Assembly (NCBI GenBank): GCA_023627715.1
Contig: JAMAHW010000250.1
Location: 1-11,041 of the forward strand
Length of the DNA: 11,041 nt
Reading direction: 5' to 3'
Source: Periconia sp. R9002
Lineage: Eukaryota > Ascomycota > Dothideomycetes > Pleosporales > Periconiaceae
Shown one piece after another: positions 1 through 10,300 of the stretch (position 1 is its first letter; the number at the start of each line of letters is the position of its first letter). The notes beneath the pieces were generated by a model. That model was not told the DNA's origin. It ran no database searches and saw only the letters and a list, made by a program, of their open reading frames with translations. The position numbers and the translations under genes were made by a program.

Positions 1-242
1 GGGGATAAACGAAAGGTGGTTTCATACAAATTGTTTATGATATCAAGATGGGAGTGTTGCCCGGCATTGTCATCGTTGTCACGAGGTAGCAACGAGTGCA
101 GAATTATGTAAATATAAATAATAATTATAATCCACCGGCCGGTCCTTGGGCTGGAAAGGTCTAGCGTGCTGTTAGTTATTATGTATATTTTTTTATTATT
201 CTCTTTCCTCCAGCAGGAGCATATAGAAAAACCTCGAGGCCA

Positions 243-276
243 TACGTAGGTACGTAGGTACATACATACATGTAGG
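243..276. repeat. TACGTAGG / TACA tandem repeat
   Basis: Two TACGTAGG units (243-250, 251-258) run into TACA-type repeats and end in TGTAGG. A complementary CCTACCTACATA follows at about 306-317, so the segment has partial dyad symmetry. CTACCTAGGTAG-like sequence is common in intergenic DNA of filamentous ascomycetes; no function is claimed. Confidence 0.6.
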
Positions 277-361
277 GCTGATGGGACAAACAAACAACGA
301 CACCTGCCTACCTACATAACCTAGCGAGAAAAAACGAAAAACTGACAAAGGAAAAAAGAGG

Positions 362-461
362 CCCTATATATTTTTTTTCCCTCGCTTCCAACCACACGTG
401 CCCAGAAAGAAAGAAAGAATGTAAAAGGAAACAAAAAATGATGTAAAAAATATATATAGGG
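362..461. repeat. 17-bp inverted repeat (one mismatch)
   Basis: The left arm is 362-378 and the right arm 445-461, built on CCCTATATAT and ATATATAGGG with A/T extensions. One mismatch in 17 was found by hand. The 66-nt gap is purine-rich. If it lies in the tricalbin 3' UTR it could form an AU-rich stem; chance is possible in such biased sequence. Confidence 0.55.
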
Positions 462-465
462 TAAT

Positions 466-486
466 GAAGAAGAAGAAGAAGAAGAA
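466..486 (+). repeat. (GAA)7 microsatellite
   Basis: Seven perfect GAA units, beside an (AGAA)-type run at about 404-418. Simple sequence in the tricalbin 3' flank, likely to vary in length between strains. Confidence 0.9.
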
Positions 487-786
487 CAAAAACCAACCCT
501 ACACTCCCTTGCCATTAATTTTGGCCCTCCAAAAAAGATAAGTTGAGGAAGAAAAAAAGGTAAAACGGCGAAAGAAAAATGAACAAGAGAATAGAAAAAA
601 CGCGCCGCCTACACCCCGCATGAAGGGAAAAACAGTCACGCCAAAAAATGAATTCCCAATATGCCCCGCATACCATCTCATCCCATCCATGACCCATCAA
701 ACCTCCCACGTTCCTGTTGCCGCACGCAACTCCACCTGAACCCTCCTCGGCAAGCTCCCCCTCCTCTCCACACCATCAACAACCTT

Positions 787-3700
787 CTAAGTCGCAGGCG
801 TAACGCTCCGACTCTCACGCCCACGACTCCTCAGTGATTTCCTCAACTTCGGACTGTTAGGCCCACCATTACTCGCCGCATCCGCAGGAATGAAGCTGCT
901 CCTGAGCGTGACGGTCCCGCTGCCGACCTGGACGACCTGCTCTGCGCCGGACCCCTGATCCGACACGAAGAAGGCCTTCTCGCCCAGCTCCTCGTCGCGG
1001 CCGAATGTGCTGTGGTCTTTGACGATAATGCGGAACGACGAGTCTGCTGCGCAGGGCGTCTTGAAGGTTTCGTTTTCAAACGTCACGGAGCCCGATGGTG
1101 CTTTGATGTGGTCGGTTTTGTGGACTTCTTTGCTGCCTTTGGGGCCGTCGAGGCGGACGTGGACGCGGAGGTTGGTGCCGGCTTCGAAGCCGTCGGCGCT
1201 GAGCACGGTGATGCTGGCTGTGCCTTGTTCGGCGCCGCCAGAATTGCCGCCAAAGCCTGACGCGAAGCTCTGGGCACCGAAGGAGCGGTGACGCGAGTGT
1301 CGTTGGGAGGGCGTGGCGACCGCACCGTTTTCGTTTTCGATGGAAATCTTGGGCGTGTCATCTTCGGAAACCATGAGGCTGGGGGACTCGGGTTCGTCTG
1401 GAATTCGCGGTACGTCTCGGGACTTTCTACGCTTGAAGCCTCGGCCAAGGAAGGTTCCTGCGCGAACGACTCCACCGCCGACGAACACGGCGCCCTTGCC
1501 GACGCCCTTGACGGGTGCACCGATGATCTTGCCAGGAACTGCGAAGGTGCCGTGGAAGGTCGACGAGCCTTGCCTCGCGCGCATGACATAGTTTGGCTTG
1601 AACAGCATCTTCAATCGGATTGCTCCCGACTCTCCGTCCAAGGCCAGTGTCACTTCTTGGGACTGGAAAGGTTCCAAAATGTCGAGGTTGATATCAGCCT
1701 TCCCGAGGAAGTCTGCCTTGTCTCCAAAATCCCAGTCAAACACTTTTACTTCGAAATGGGCGGCGGTACGGCTCCGTATTGGTATTTCAAAGTACTCGTT
1801 CCAGGCTGGATGCAACGTCTTCTTCTGTGTCTTCGTCTTATACACGTCCTTGTCGTTGAGAATGAATTTGCAGTACGGGTCGGAGAAGCCGTTGCGGTCA
1901 GCAGCCGGCAAGTCTGCAGCGTCGAGCACTTCCACGCGCAGGTTACCTTGGTTGTTGAACGACTCGCTAGGATCCAGCTGCATCTTGATGGGAATGTATT
2001 TGAGACTGACAGTGATCTTATTGTCATGCCCATTCTTGTCTTTGAGGATAAGCTGAGTAGGTGTGTACTAGTAACTATTAGCACGTCCGAACTGGGAATT
2101 CATCTCACGCCAGAAGACTTACCAAACACCTCTTCAGAGTATCCAAAGTGTTACCTGTGAGCCTAGCAATGACATGATCATCATCATCCTCGCCCTTTTT
2201 GTCCACGTGTTCCACAATTCGAAGCGTTATTTTTGAAAAGTCTAACTCGCGAACCATGGTGTCACCAACTGTTAAATGTTAATCAATCTGCCCATGTGAC
2301 CTGGATCGCGACATCCTTACCTTCGTTGAAAGTCATGGCTCTGCTCTTGATTTTCGAGCTCGAGTAGCAAGGGAACGCCATATCATCCATAATGACATCC
2401 ACGTACGCCCCAGTGTTAGCAAACTCTCCATCAACAAGCTTGAACACAATAAGGCCAGATTCATACTGCTGGAGGTCGTCGACGCTGAGGTGTAATTTTT
2501 CGATGTTCTTCTTCTGCGGAACTCCTTCTTGCTGGACTTCGTTCTTATCGAGCTGTTTGGCAAGATCGAGGGCGCTGTCTTCCTGGATCGATCTACTGGA
2601 TCGAATGGAAGAGAAGGTTCCTGCAGTCTCCGATCGAGAAACATGAGAGGCATTCGAGACGCCTGAAACGCCTGATGCGTTCCTCTTGTGGGCTTGCAAT
2701 TTGGAGTCTGCTGTTCTGACTGATCCCTTGCGCGAAAGCTCATCACTTTCATTATCACTCTCCTCCTCGTCCGGATCCCAAACGTTGTAAGTCGGGTAGA
2801 ACGAGCATGTGTAGTTTAGGATACCCTTTGTTGGCGCGTGTTGCCCGAGATGCAAGCCACCTGGAATGACCTCTTTGTTCTCATTCACCATATACAGCCC
2901 ATCATCGCCCTGTCGCACATAGTCCGCTGCCGAGAGCTCGAGATGACCGAGCGAGCGATCTTTGCCGAGATGTTCCTCATCCATGACCTCGAGGGTAAGC
3001 TTTTCACGTGTGGTATGGATAGGGACATAAATAACCTCGTCCCAATCCGGATTGAGGTTGTTCTTGAACGTGACGGTTCGTCCCTTCTCCACGCCAGACA
3101 GGAGCACACGCACATAAGGATCCGACTTGCCCATTGTCTCGAGATTGCGAAGATCGCGAGCATTCTGGAAGTGCAGTCTCATGACACCGATAGGAGTTAG
3201 GTAGCCACCACCACTTACAGCTCCCTTGAGAGCGACGGGTTTCCACTCAAGTTTCATCTTGACCCGACCCGTCCGGACACCATGTAGATTGTACCATTCG
3301 TGTCCCTTGGCCACCATCTCCAACATGTCATCGAGCGTGATCTGGTAAGAACCAACAATGGGATCCGTAGCCAGGTCGCGGTCGTCCTTGATGATCAGTC
3401 CGAGCTTGGCCTTCTTACGGTCCGTAATGAGAAGCTCTTTGCTGGCATCGGGGAAGACGGGCTGGTTGGTCCTCTTCATGATGGTCGACCTGTGCACTTC
3501 GCGCCCATTAAGCAACAGGAGTGCATACGGACTGAGTAAGCCGATGGCGCTCTTGGAGTCATCCAATTCTTTAGCTTGCTCCACTGTGAATTTCGCGATA
3601 CCGGTTCGGGACTCTGGCGGAGGTTCCTTGGTTCCATCTTCCAGGACCTCGCCTTCGAGAACGGGGAAAAATCGAATGTCGGCTTGCAGGATACCGCGGG

Positions 3701-5469
3701 GTCGGCCACCGGATAAGACTTCCAGATGCAAGTTCTCGTGCTCGTCATCCTCTTCCAGCTGCTCTAAAGCGAAAGACGCCGTGCCCAATTCTTTGTCCTT
3801 CCGAATATCATTGTAGTCGAAGATGTTGATCGTGAGGGTATCCTTGAGAGAGGTGATGATGATATTGACAGTCTCATTCCATCTCGGGTTCGCACTCTCG
3901 TGCACAGTCTTGGTTCGGGCCAGCTCGTTCCTGTTGTTGATGGAGACCAAGGCGTACGGATCCGGGGTACCAGAGAATTTATCCGGGTTCTTGAGCCCCT
4001 GTGCGCCGTGGAAAGTAACCTGGAGTACACCGATGGCTTGGTCGATGGGGTCTCCCGACAGCATCTTTGCGATTTCGATGGGAAATACGTTGGGAGCGTA
4101 CATCATGGGGGCGAGGATGGAGTGAATCATCTCCATGATGAAGGTCTCCAATCCGGGAATGAAGTTGATATCAAAACCGAACGTATCACCTCCCAACGGT
4201 TTGCATACGTAGTCGATAGTCGGGCGTTCCAGGAAAGACATTTCGACCTTTTCGATGTGTGGGAAGGGCAGTTGGAGCTTGAACTTCAAGCGCATCAAGC
4301 CAGAAAACGCCATGTCCTGCACAATGACATCCAAGCCTTTGCTGACCATGCCTTTTCCAAGACGGACTTCGAGCACAATCTTGGGGTTGACCTTGCTTTT
4401 CAGCTGGCGCGACGTGAGATCTTCGGTATCGTTTGGGTTGAAGCTAAACTTCCAATCCATGAGCACAATATCGTCCTGGGCCTTGGGATACGTCTTGACA
4501 TGCTCCAGCCGCGGAGGTTTCGTACCGAGCCCAAACTCCTTGAGCCGCAGACCCTCAAGAAAGGACGGCGTGGAGGTAGACAGGACCTGATCGACGGAAG
4601 CAACAATCGACTTGCACAGAACCGGCGCATAGATGGGCCAGAACTTGACCAAAAAGCTGTTGATCCATTCCAGCGACTCGGTATCCGTCTCCAGCCTGGC
4701 CTTTGCCATCTCGCGATTCAAGTCATCCCTCGCATTGCGTCGCACGCGGCGGATCGAAGTGCGGTAGTACGTCCCGCAAATGGCCATGATGCAGAAGACC
4801 CATCCCAGACCTCCCCCGAGCACGGCCACAACCCAAGAGCTCAAGCACGCGAATATTATGACGCCGGTGTTGTGGTACCAGTCTCCAAAGAACTTGTCTT
4901 CAAGCTTGCCCTCCAGATATGTTTGGTGGTCGAGAAGCGTGCCCTCATCTTCCTGGTCCTCGGAGCCCGGCATGCCAAAGCGCGGGGCCCACTGTACCCT
5001 CCCCCAATCATCTTCCTCACCCCGAGGGCCAATTGTGCCGTTCGACTTGATGGAGGTGGGCGAGGTCGGGGTCGGGGGAATGTCTAGGGCACCAGATTTG
5101 GTGGGAGGGGGTAGGTCGTACTTGGGGTTTGTATTATTCTACTCCATTGAAGCTCATCAGCATCATTTATCACACAAAACTCTAGAGAACAGAGAGGGGG
5201 CCAAGTCGACTCACAGTATCCGTGGCCAGGACTGCAGCATTGGGTTTCCGGTCGTGGTGAAAGTTGGCTGGAATGTTTGCTTTTGCCTGTGCAGCCTTCT
5301 CAGCGGGTGTAGCATCGGGGTCGAACTTGTAAGCTTCGCTGCCGGCCTTGCGCGACTCTTGGAGGATGGCATTCTCGGCGGCGTCGGGGGTGACGTTGGA
5401 ATTGGGGTCCTGGGCAGCTTCAATGGCACCCTGCTGCTTGAGCTCCGAGGCACGCGCGAGCGTCGCCAT
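787..5469 (-). CDS. Tricalbin: ER-plasma membrane tether with SMP and six C2 domains (4 exons, 1499 aa)
   Basis: Exons on the minus strand are 5469-5215, 5138-2321, 2268-2123 and 2067-787; joined they give 4500 nt, 1499 residues plus TAG. All junctions restore the tricalbin reading frame. The start ATG has a purine at -3 and G at +4 and opens an Ala/Lys-rich tail. Residues about 177-210 are a hydrophobic hairpin followed by Arg-rich sequence (RTSIRRVRR). The SMP domain spans about 236-445. C2 domains lie near 452-580, 597-718, 734-860, 965-1098, 1113-1235 and 1354-1466. The fifth is canonical, with acidic ligands D1130, D1136, D1184, D1186 and D1192; the second (SPY instead of DPY) and fourth look degenerate and probably do not bind calcium. 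A Ser-rich linker at about 885-940 is a likely phosphorylated, disordered segment. Family knowledge: yeast Tcb1-3 and extended synaptotagmins tether cortical ER to the plasma membrane and carry glycerolipids. Family assignment is firm; which yeast paralogue it matches is not decided. The fourth C2 domain is split over exons 2-4, so gene callers may truncate it. Confidence 0.95.
2068..2122 (-). other. Tricalbin intron 3 (55 nt)
   Basis: The donor is GTAAGT and the acceptor TAG; a GCTAAT branch site precedes the acceptor by roughly ten bases. It is a phase 0 intron, joining ..LDTLKRCL to YTPTQLILKDKN.., which restores the degenerate fourth C2 domain. Confidence 0.9.
2269..2320 (-). other. Tricalbin intron 2 (52 nt)
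   Basis: The donor is GTAAGG and the acceptor CAG, with an ATTAAC branch-like sequence shortly before the acceptor. It is a phase 1 intron; splicing gives MTFNEVGDTMVRELDF. If it is not removed, translation stops about 13 codons into the intron. Confidence 0.9.
5139..5214 (-). other. Tricalbin intron 1 (76 nt)
   Basis: The donor is GTGAGT at 5214 and the acceptor TAG ends at 5139. A CTGAT branch site lies at 5160-5156 on the minus strand, about 17 nt before the acceptor. It is a phase 0 intron joining ..ATDT to NNTNPKYDLPPP.., an N-terminal tail pattern seen in filamentous-fungal tricalbins. The downstream frame is closed by the TAG of the acceptor itself, which supports splicing here. Confidence 0.85.
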
Positions 5470-5719
5470 GACGGCCGCCTTGGTGGTGCGGTTGCGGTAC
5501 CAGGGACGCGTGGATGCTAGGTCGGGGCCGAGTAGCAGAAGCGGGAGCGGGTGTGTGGAGGTTGTCGAGGGGGTGAGGTGAGAGCTGGGTTACCAGCAAG
5601 TGGCACACAAACGGCAGGAGGGATCCACTGTTGCGGAGAGGGAGTGGAGGTGGTACCCAGCAGTGTGTTGGGCGGGTGGTGTTCGTATCGTATAGGTAGC
5701 AGTATAGTAATTACTCAAG

Positions 5720-5990
5720 GTAGCTAGATGGTGGCTTGCTTCGTATGCGGGCGGCGGGCGGGATAAATAAACCGCGCAATTGGTTGAAAAGGAGGAGGAA
5801 ACGAAACAAGGAAACGTAGTGGTAGAAGATGAAGTGGAGGAGAGAAAAGAAGAACAGGAGGAAAGGAGGGAGAGTGAAAATGTGGGCGACGTGGGCTGAA
5901 TCTTGGATCTTGTTCTGGTGGTCTTGAGGGTATTACTAGTGGCAGGTGCCGCAAACCTGCTGTGCTGGTCTGGTCTGGTCTGTTCCCTCA
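5720..5990 (-). promoter_or_regulatory. Probable tricalbin core promoter
   Basis: Read on the minus strand, about 5890-5800 is a long C/T-rich tract, typical of filamentous-fungal promoters near transcription starts. A CCAAT pentamer lies at 5783-5779 and a TTTATTTAT element just downstream of it, 290-315 nt before the ATG. The elements are visible; their function is inferred. Confidence 0.35.
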
Positions 5991-6322
5991 CGCCTCACGC
6001 TTCCACCTCTGATGATGATTAGCCCTGGCCGTGCATCTCCCATGCGCCTCTCACCACCTGGACCCGCCTATGATAGCATCGTCTAAGAGTCTCTGTATCC
6101 CCTCACTCCTCTTTTCTCATTTACAATTCACTGTGCGTGCCACACTGCAACCAAACCAAAGCCAGCACAGCACAGCAAACCTTGAACGTTGGCAACACGC
6201 CGACCAAGACAAGACCAGAAATCAATAAAATCAATCATTCACCAAAGAACCCAGATTCACCATCCCACCCACCGTACCCTCGGGGCGGCAGCGACAGCCC
6301 ATGTCGTTTTGCTCTGCCGTCT

Positions 6323-6342
6323 TATCCTATCCTATCCTATCC
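6323..6342 (+). repeat. (TATCC)4 tandem repeat
   Basis: Four perfect TATCC units in the C-rich intergenic stretch. A GCAC-type simple repeat lies close by at about 6375-6391. Simple sequence with no assigned role. Confidence 0.85.
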
Positions 6343-6909
6343 CATTCCGTCGCTTAAACCTTTTGCTCGGGCTGGCACGCACGCACGCACGCTGGCCGGT
6401 CCAGCTCTATGTATCAACCACCGTGGTGACCTAATAAACGCCGCCAAATGTAAATTACCGCCAATCCATTTCCATCCATCCGCAAAAAGAAAGAAAAGAG
6501 TGACACAACACACACCCTCTCTCTGTCGAAGAAAAGGGGAAACAGCAACAACAATTGAACCGCCCGTGTAGCCGAATCTTGTCTTTCGTCATACCCTCCA
6601 CCTCCCCCTACCTCCTAACCCTTCCCCCTGTACGAAGATCCACCTATCCACCCTCTTGTCCCCTCTCTCCACCTTTGCTGTGGCTGGTGCACCAACACTC
6701 AACACCCTTACCCCTCCGCTCCGCTCCTCCGATATTACATGTATTCGTAATCGTATACCCGCCCGCATCAGGTAAATCTAGTTCCGGTGCCTGACTGTAC
6801 CTATCTAACGACGGAGGAAAAGGGACGAAAGTAGGGCCGTATTATTATCATTTGTCCATGCGTTACGTGTGCCTGGCTAGTTTAGCTGGTGTTAGGGCAT
6901 CAATTGATT

Positions 6910-6971
6910 GTGGCTAATGACGATTTGCGTTGGTGTGGCTTGACTCGTGTGTGGCTAATGACGATTTGCGT
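6910..6971 (+). repeat. 21-bp direct repeat, 41 bp apart
   Basis: Two perfect copies beginning GTGGCTAATGACG sit at 6910-6930 and 6951-6971, about 370-430 nt upstream of the NLR start. Between them is TTGACTCG (6940-6947), whose reverse complement CGAGTCAA recurs at 7005-7012. TGACTC resembles a bZIP (Gcn4/CPC1-type) half site. This may be a paired regulatory element or a local duplication. Confidence 0.7.
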
Positions 6972-7016
6972 GTGCGTAGCTTAGTAACGTCGGTCCCTCT
7001 GTTGCGAGTCAACCTC

Positions 7017-7021
7017 CCAAT
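7017..7021 (+). promoter_or_regulatory. CCAAT box upstream of the NLR gene
   Basis: A CCAAT pentamer about 320 nt before the NLR start codon. CCAAT is bound by the HAP complex in fungi, but the pentamer is short and frequent by chance. Confidence 0.2.
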
Positions 7022-7151
7022 GAGAACGAACAATTAGCCAAACCAGATATTTACATGCTTCATTCTTTCTGTGCTGTACAGATGGCCTCCTCGATAAGAC
7101 TCTCTAGCTCAGATAGCCGAGAGCGAGGGCAGATTGACGACAAGGCTGCAT

Positions 7152-7190
7152 AAGCCTCAGCCCAGAAGCCTCAGCCCAGAAGCCTCAACC
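7152..7190 (+). repeat. 14-bp tandem repeat, 2.8 copies
   Basis: The unit AAGCCTCAGCCCAG is perfect at 7152-7165 and 7166-7179; a partial third copy with one change occupies 7180-7190. It lies about 150 nt before the NLR start, where it could fall in the promoter or the 5' leader. Confidence 0.85.
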
Positions 7191-7247
7191 CTCCACCCAA
7201 TAAGGCTGAACCACAACTCTCACCTCTAACGGCTATGCTAACTCCAT

Positions 7248-7267
7248 TATACGTGACTTCTATACGT
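7248..7267 (+). promoter_or_regulatory. Duplicated TATACGT, TATA-like element
   Basis: TATACGT occurs at 7248-7254 and again at 7261-7267, 13 nt apart and 73-92 nt before the NLR ATG. The position suits a TATA-like core element with a short leader. Function is inferred from position only. Confidence 0.3.
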
Positions 7268-7339
7268 CTTCATTAGCTACCTAGGTACTCTGCGGCATGC
7301 ACTCTGTCTTCTGCCAGCACTTGGCTGTGCGACTCAACC

Positions 7340-10300
7340 ATGAACCGACCGCGTCTTCCGCCCTCAGCCTACTCCGTGGCGTGGGTCTCTGCCCTACCCC
7401 TCGAGGCAGCAGCAGCAACACAGATGCTTGATGAGGAGCATGACGATCCTCGAAGCCATGTTAGCAACACCGAGCAATATGATTTCGGCCGAATAGGCCA
7501 CCACAACGTCGTGATGGTGTGTCTGCCCGCAGGCCAGATGGGAACCAACTCAGCTGCCGCCGTCGCCGGGCAACTTGTCAACGCATTCCCTTCGATCAAG
7601 TTTGCTCTAATGGTGGGGATTGGTGGCGGAGTCCCAGCAGCGAGTGTGGATATAAGACTGGGGGATGTGGTCATCGGTCACCCGCACTTGCAACATGGTG
7701 GAATAGTCCAGTACGACTTTGGCAAGACTGGTCCGGACGGACAAGTACAAAGAATAGGACACATCAACGCACCGCCGAAGATACTACTCAATGCCATCGC
7801 TAAGCTACGAGCAAACCACTACCGCGATCTGAATAACGTCTCCACCCATCTGTCCGCTTTCGACCAACTACCGCAATTCAGTCGAGACACAACGGGCCCT
7901 GATACCCTATTTCGAGCGTCATACCACCATGATGGAGGAAACTCCTGTGAGAGCTGCCGTAAGGACATGATGTTCGAACGCCCTGACCGAGGGGGTAAAG
8001 AGGTGGTGATTCATTATGGTACAATCGCATCTGGAAACCAGGTGATGAAGGACGGTGTGACCCGGGACAAGATAAGCGCTGAGCTTGGTGGGGTGTTGTG
8101 CTTCGAGATGGAGGCAGCTGGTCTGGCCGGTGCATTGCCATGCGCGGTGATTCGTGGCATCTGCGACTACTCGGACTCGCACAAGAATAAGGGCTGGCAG
8201 CCATATGCAGCGGCGACGGCAGCGGCCGTGGCTAAAGAACTCCTGCTGGTCATACCGGCAGCAGATGTAGCGGAAGCTGACGCAGCTCGAAGCATAATAG
8301 TTGGTAGGTGGACCTCTCATTTGCAGTATATTAAGATACTTACAATGCATGGTAGAGTCTTCAAAGTACCGAGTCCCGTTTAGTCTGAAGGGCGTGCCTG
8401 TAGGCAGATTTGCAGAAAGACCGAAAGACATGCAACAGCTCGAGCAGGCTCTCTTACCGCAAATGCAAGCGAAGGACTGCCGACGAAAAATACTAGTTCT
8501 CGATGGCCTTGGTGGGATTGGTAAGACTCAACTAGCTGTCGAGTTTGCCAGGACGCACCAGATAAAGTTCACTGCAGTGTTCTGGCTGGATGGAAGCACC
8601 AAAGATAACTTAAAACAAAGCATCGCCAGCTGCGCTAGCCGCATTCCGGAAGGAGAGATCTCTGGAACGAGCAGAACATACTTGTCTGGTACAGAAGCCG
8701 ACCTCGATGCCGTAGTTGGTGATTTCCTAGAGTGGCTGAGCAGAACTGATAACAAGTCCTGGCTGCTGATATTTGATAACGTCGACCGTGACTACCAGCA
8801 TGGCACTGATAGTAGTGCCTACGACGTTAGGGACTACATACCAGAGGCTGATCACGGCTCGGTTCTCATCACCACGCGGCTCGCCAACCTCAGACAGCTC
8901 GGGGCATCTTTGCACTTGGAGAGTGTTGACATGACCCAGGCGCGGGCGATCTTTCGAAAGTGGTACAACCAAGACTTTGGTAAGGAGCAAGATCTTCGAT
9001 ACACGCCTTATCATTACCATCATCACATAGCGCAGTACTAACCGAGCGCACAGGTGCGGACGACAGCAATGAGCTTCTTCGACTACTTGACGGACTACCT
9101 CTAGCCTTGGCTCAGGCGGCGGCCTACATGAGTGAGACGGGCACGACCTTCAGCACATACACTAGGTTATACAAAGAGCAGTGGAAGGATCTCCTCGAAG
9201 ACGAGGATGCCGCGCCGCTGAAAAGCTACGGCAGCCGTAGCATAGCTACGACGTGGACGGTGTCATATAATGCGATAAGGGCCAAGAATGAAGCTGCGGC
9301 TAATCTTCTGCTCTTGTGGGCCCACCTTGATCATAAGACGCTACCATTCTGGATTCTCTCAGTGGGGGCCAAAAGATTAAGATCGTTAGCCGAAGGCTTA
9401 TCGAAATGGGTGAAAAACGCTGCCGATGATGAGGTAAAGTTTCTGAGAATGGTTCGACTTCTACGGAGCTACTGTCTGGTCGAGAGCCTGCAAGGAAGTT
9501 CTACGCCTAGTACTCACCCTGTAGTGCATCAGTGGGCATTCCACATACAGGACCAAGAACAGCGAGCAGAGTTGTCCCGATTGGCACTTCTCATAATTGG
9601 ATACGCAGTTGGAGCTGAGGGTGCCACGGACTATCACTCGAAGCAACGAGAGCTATTTCCGCACGCGGAGCTTTGGATGGAGAAAACGGAACGTGCCACC
9701 GTTGGTGATAACGCGGGCTTTGATGAAGAGGTGCTATGTTCACTACATAACATGGGTGTATTGTTGTCACATCGAGGCAACTTGGCAAAGGCCGAGAAGG
9801 CTTACCAGCGCGCATTAAAAGGCAAAGAGAAGGCTTGGGGCCCTGATCACCCATCGACACTTAACACCGTTAACAATCTAAGCATTATCTACAGACATCA
9901 GGGGAAGCTAGCGGAGGCTGAAGCAATGTACCAGCGCACCTTAAAAGGCTTTGAGAATGCTTTAGGCCCTGATCACACATCGACACTTAGAACTATTAAT
10001 AACCTAGGCCTTCTCTATATTATCCAGGGGAAGCTAGCGGAGGCTGAACCGATGTTCCAGCGCGCGTTGAAAGGCTACGAGAAGGCTTGGGGCCCTAATT
10101 ACCTTTTAACACTTCGAATTGTTAACAACCTAGGCCTACTCTACATGGAACAGGGGAAGCTGGCGGAGGCCGAAGCGATGTTTCAACGTGCTCTGGATGG
10201 TTATCAAAAAGCTCTCGGCTCAGATGATGTAGTGACCTATGTCCCCGCACTCCACACCGCATACAATTATGGGCGGCTCTTCGAGGGTCAAGGCCGCACA

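Larger units (their letters stand above)
1..786. other. 3' flank of tricalbin: low-complexity, no gene
   Basis: This stretch lies after the tricalbin stop codon. On the + strand it is A-rich with poly-A runs, AGAA and GAA repeats, and TA-rich patches. Short open frames here translate to Phe/Ser-rich junk and have no family resemblance. An AATAAA hexamer reads on the minus strand at 197-192, about 590 nt past the stop; it could be a poly(A) signal, although fungal 3' ends often lack a strict one. No other gene is visible up to the window edge. Confidence 0.6.
5470..7339. other. Divergent intergenic region, 1.87 kb
   Basis: The region separates the start codons of the two divergent genes. From left to right: the tricalbin leader and pyrimidine-rich promoter (about 5470-5990); a C-rich low-complexity stretch on the + strand (about 6000-6800) with short tandem repeats; then a more balanced segment (about 6800-7339) with short direct repeats close to the NLR gene. 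Open frames up to 144 codons occur, but their translations are Pro/Ser/His-rich and resemble nothing known, so none is called as a gene. Confidence 0.7.

Noticed and set aside
308..709. Several 60-codon minus-strand open frames downstream of tricalbin
   Set aside because: They read A-rich simple sequence and yield Phe/Ser/Leu-rich strings; two overlap in different frames over the same repeat. No evidence of a gene.
1288..2160. 290-codon open frame on the + strand
   Set aside because: Antisense to tricalbin exons 3-4 and across two introns; no domain signal.
3900..5087. 395-codon open frame on the + strand
   Set aside because: It lies wholly antisense to tricalbin exon 2, which has clear SMP and C2 homology. 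It has no recognisable domain and is explained by codon bias of the sense gene.
6137..6571. 144-codon open frame in the intergenic region
   Set aside because: The translation is low-complexity and passes through the TATCC and GCAC simple repeats. No conserved motif and no splice partner were found.
7340..7390. Signal peptide or membrane segment at the NLR N-terminus
   Set aside because: The hydrophobic stretch near residues 11-27 is the first beta strand and loop of the PNP fold (YSVAWVSALPLE), the usual start of this domain, not a secretion signal.
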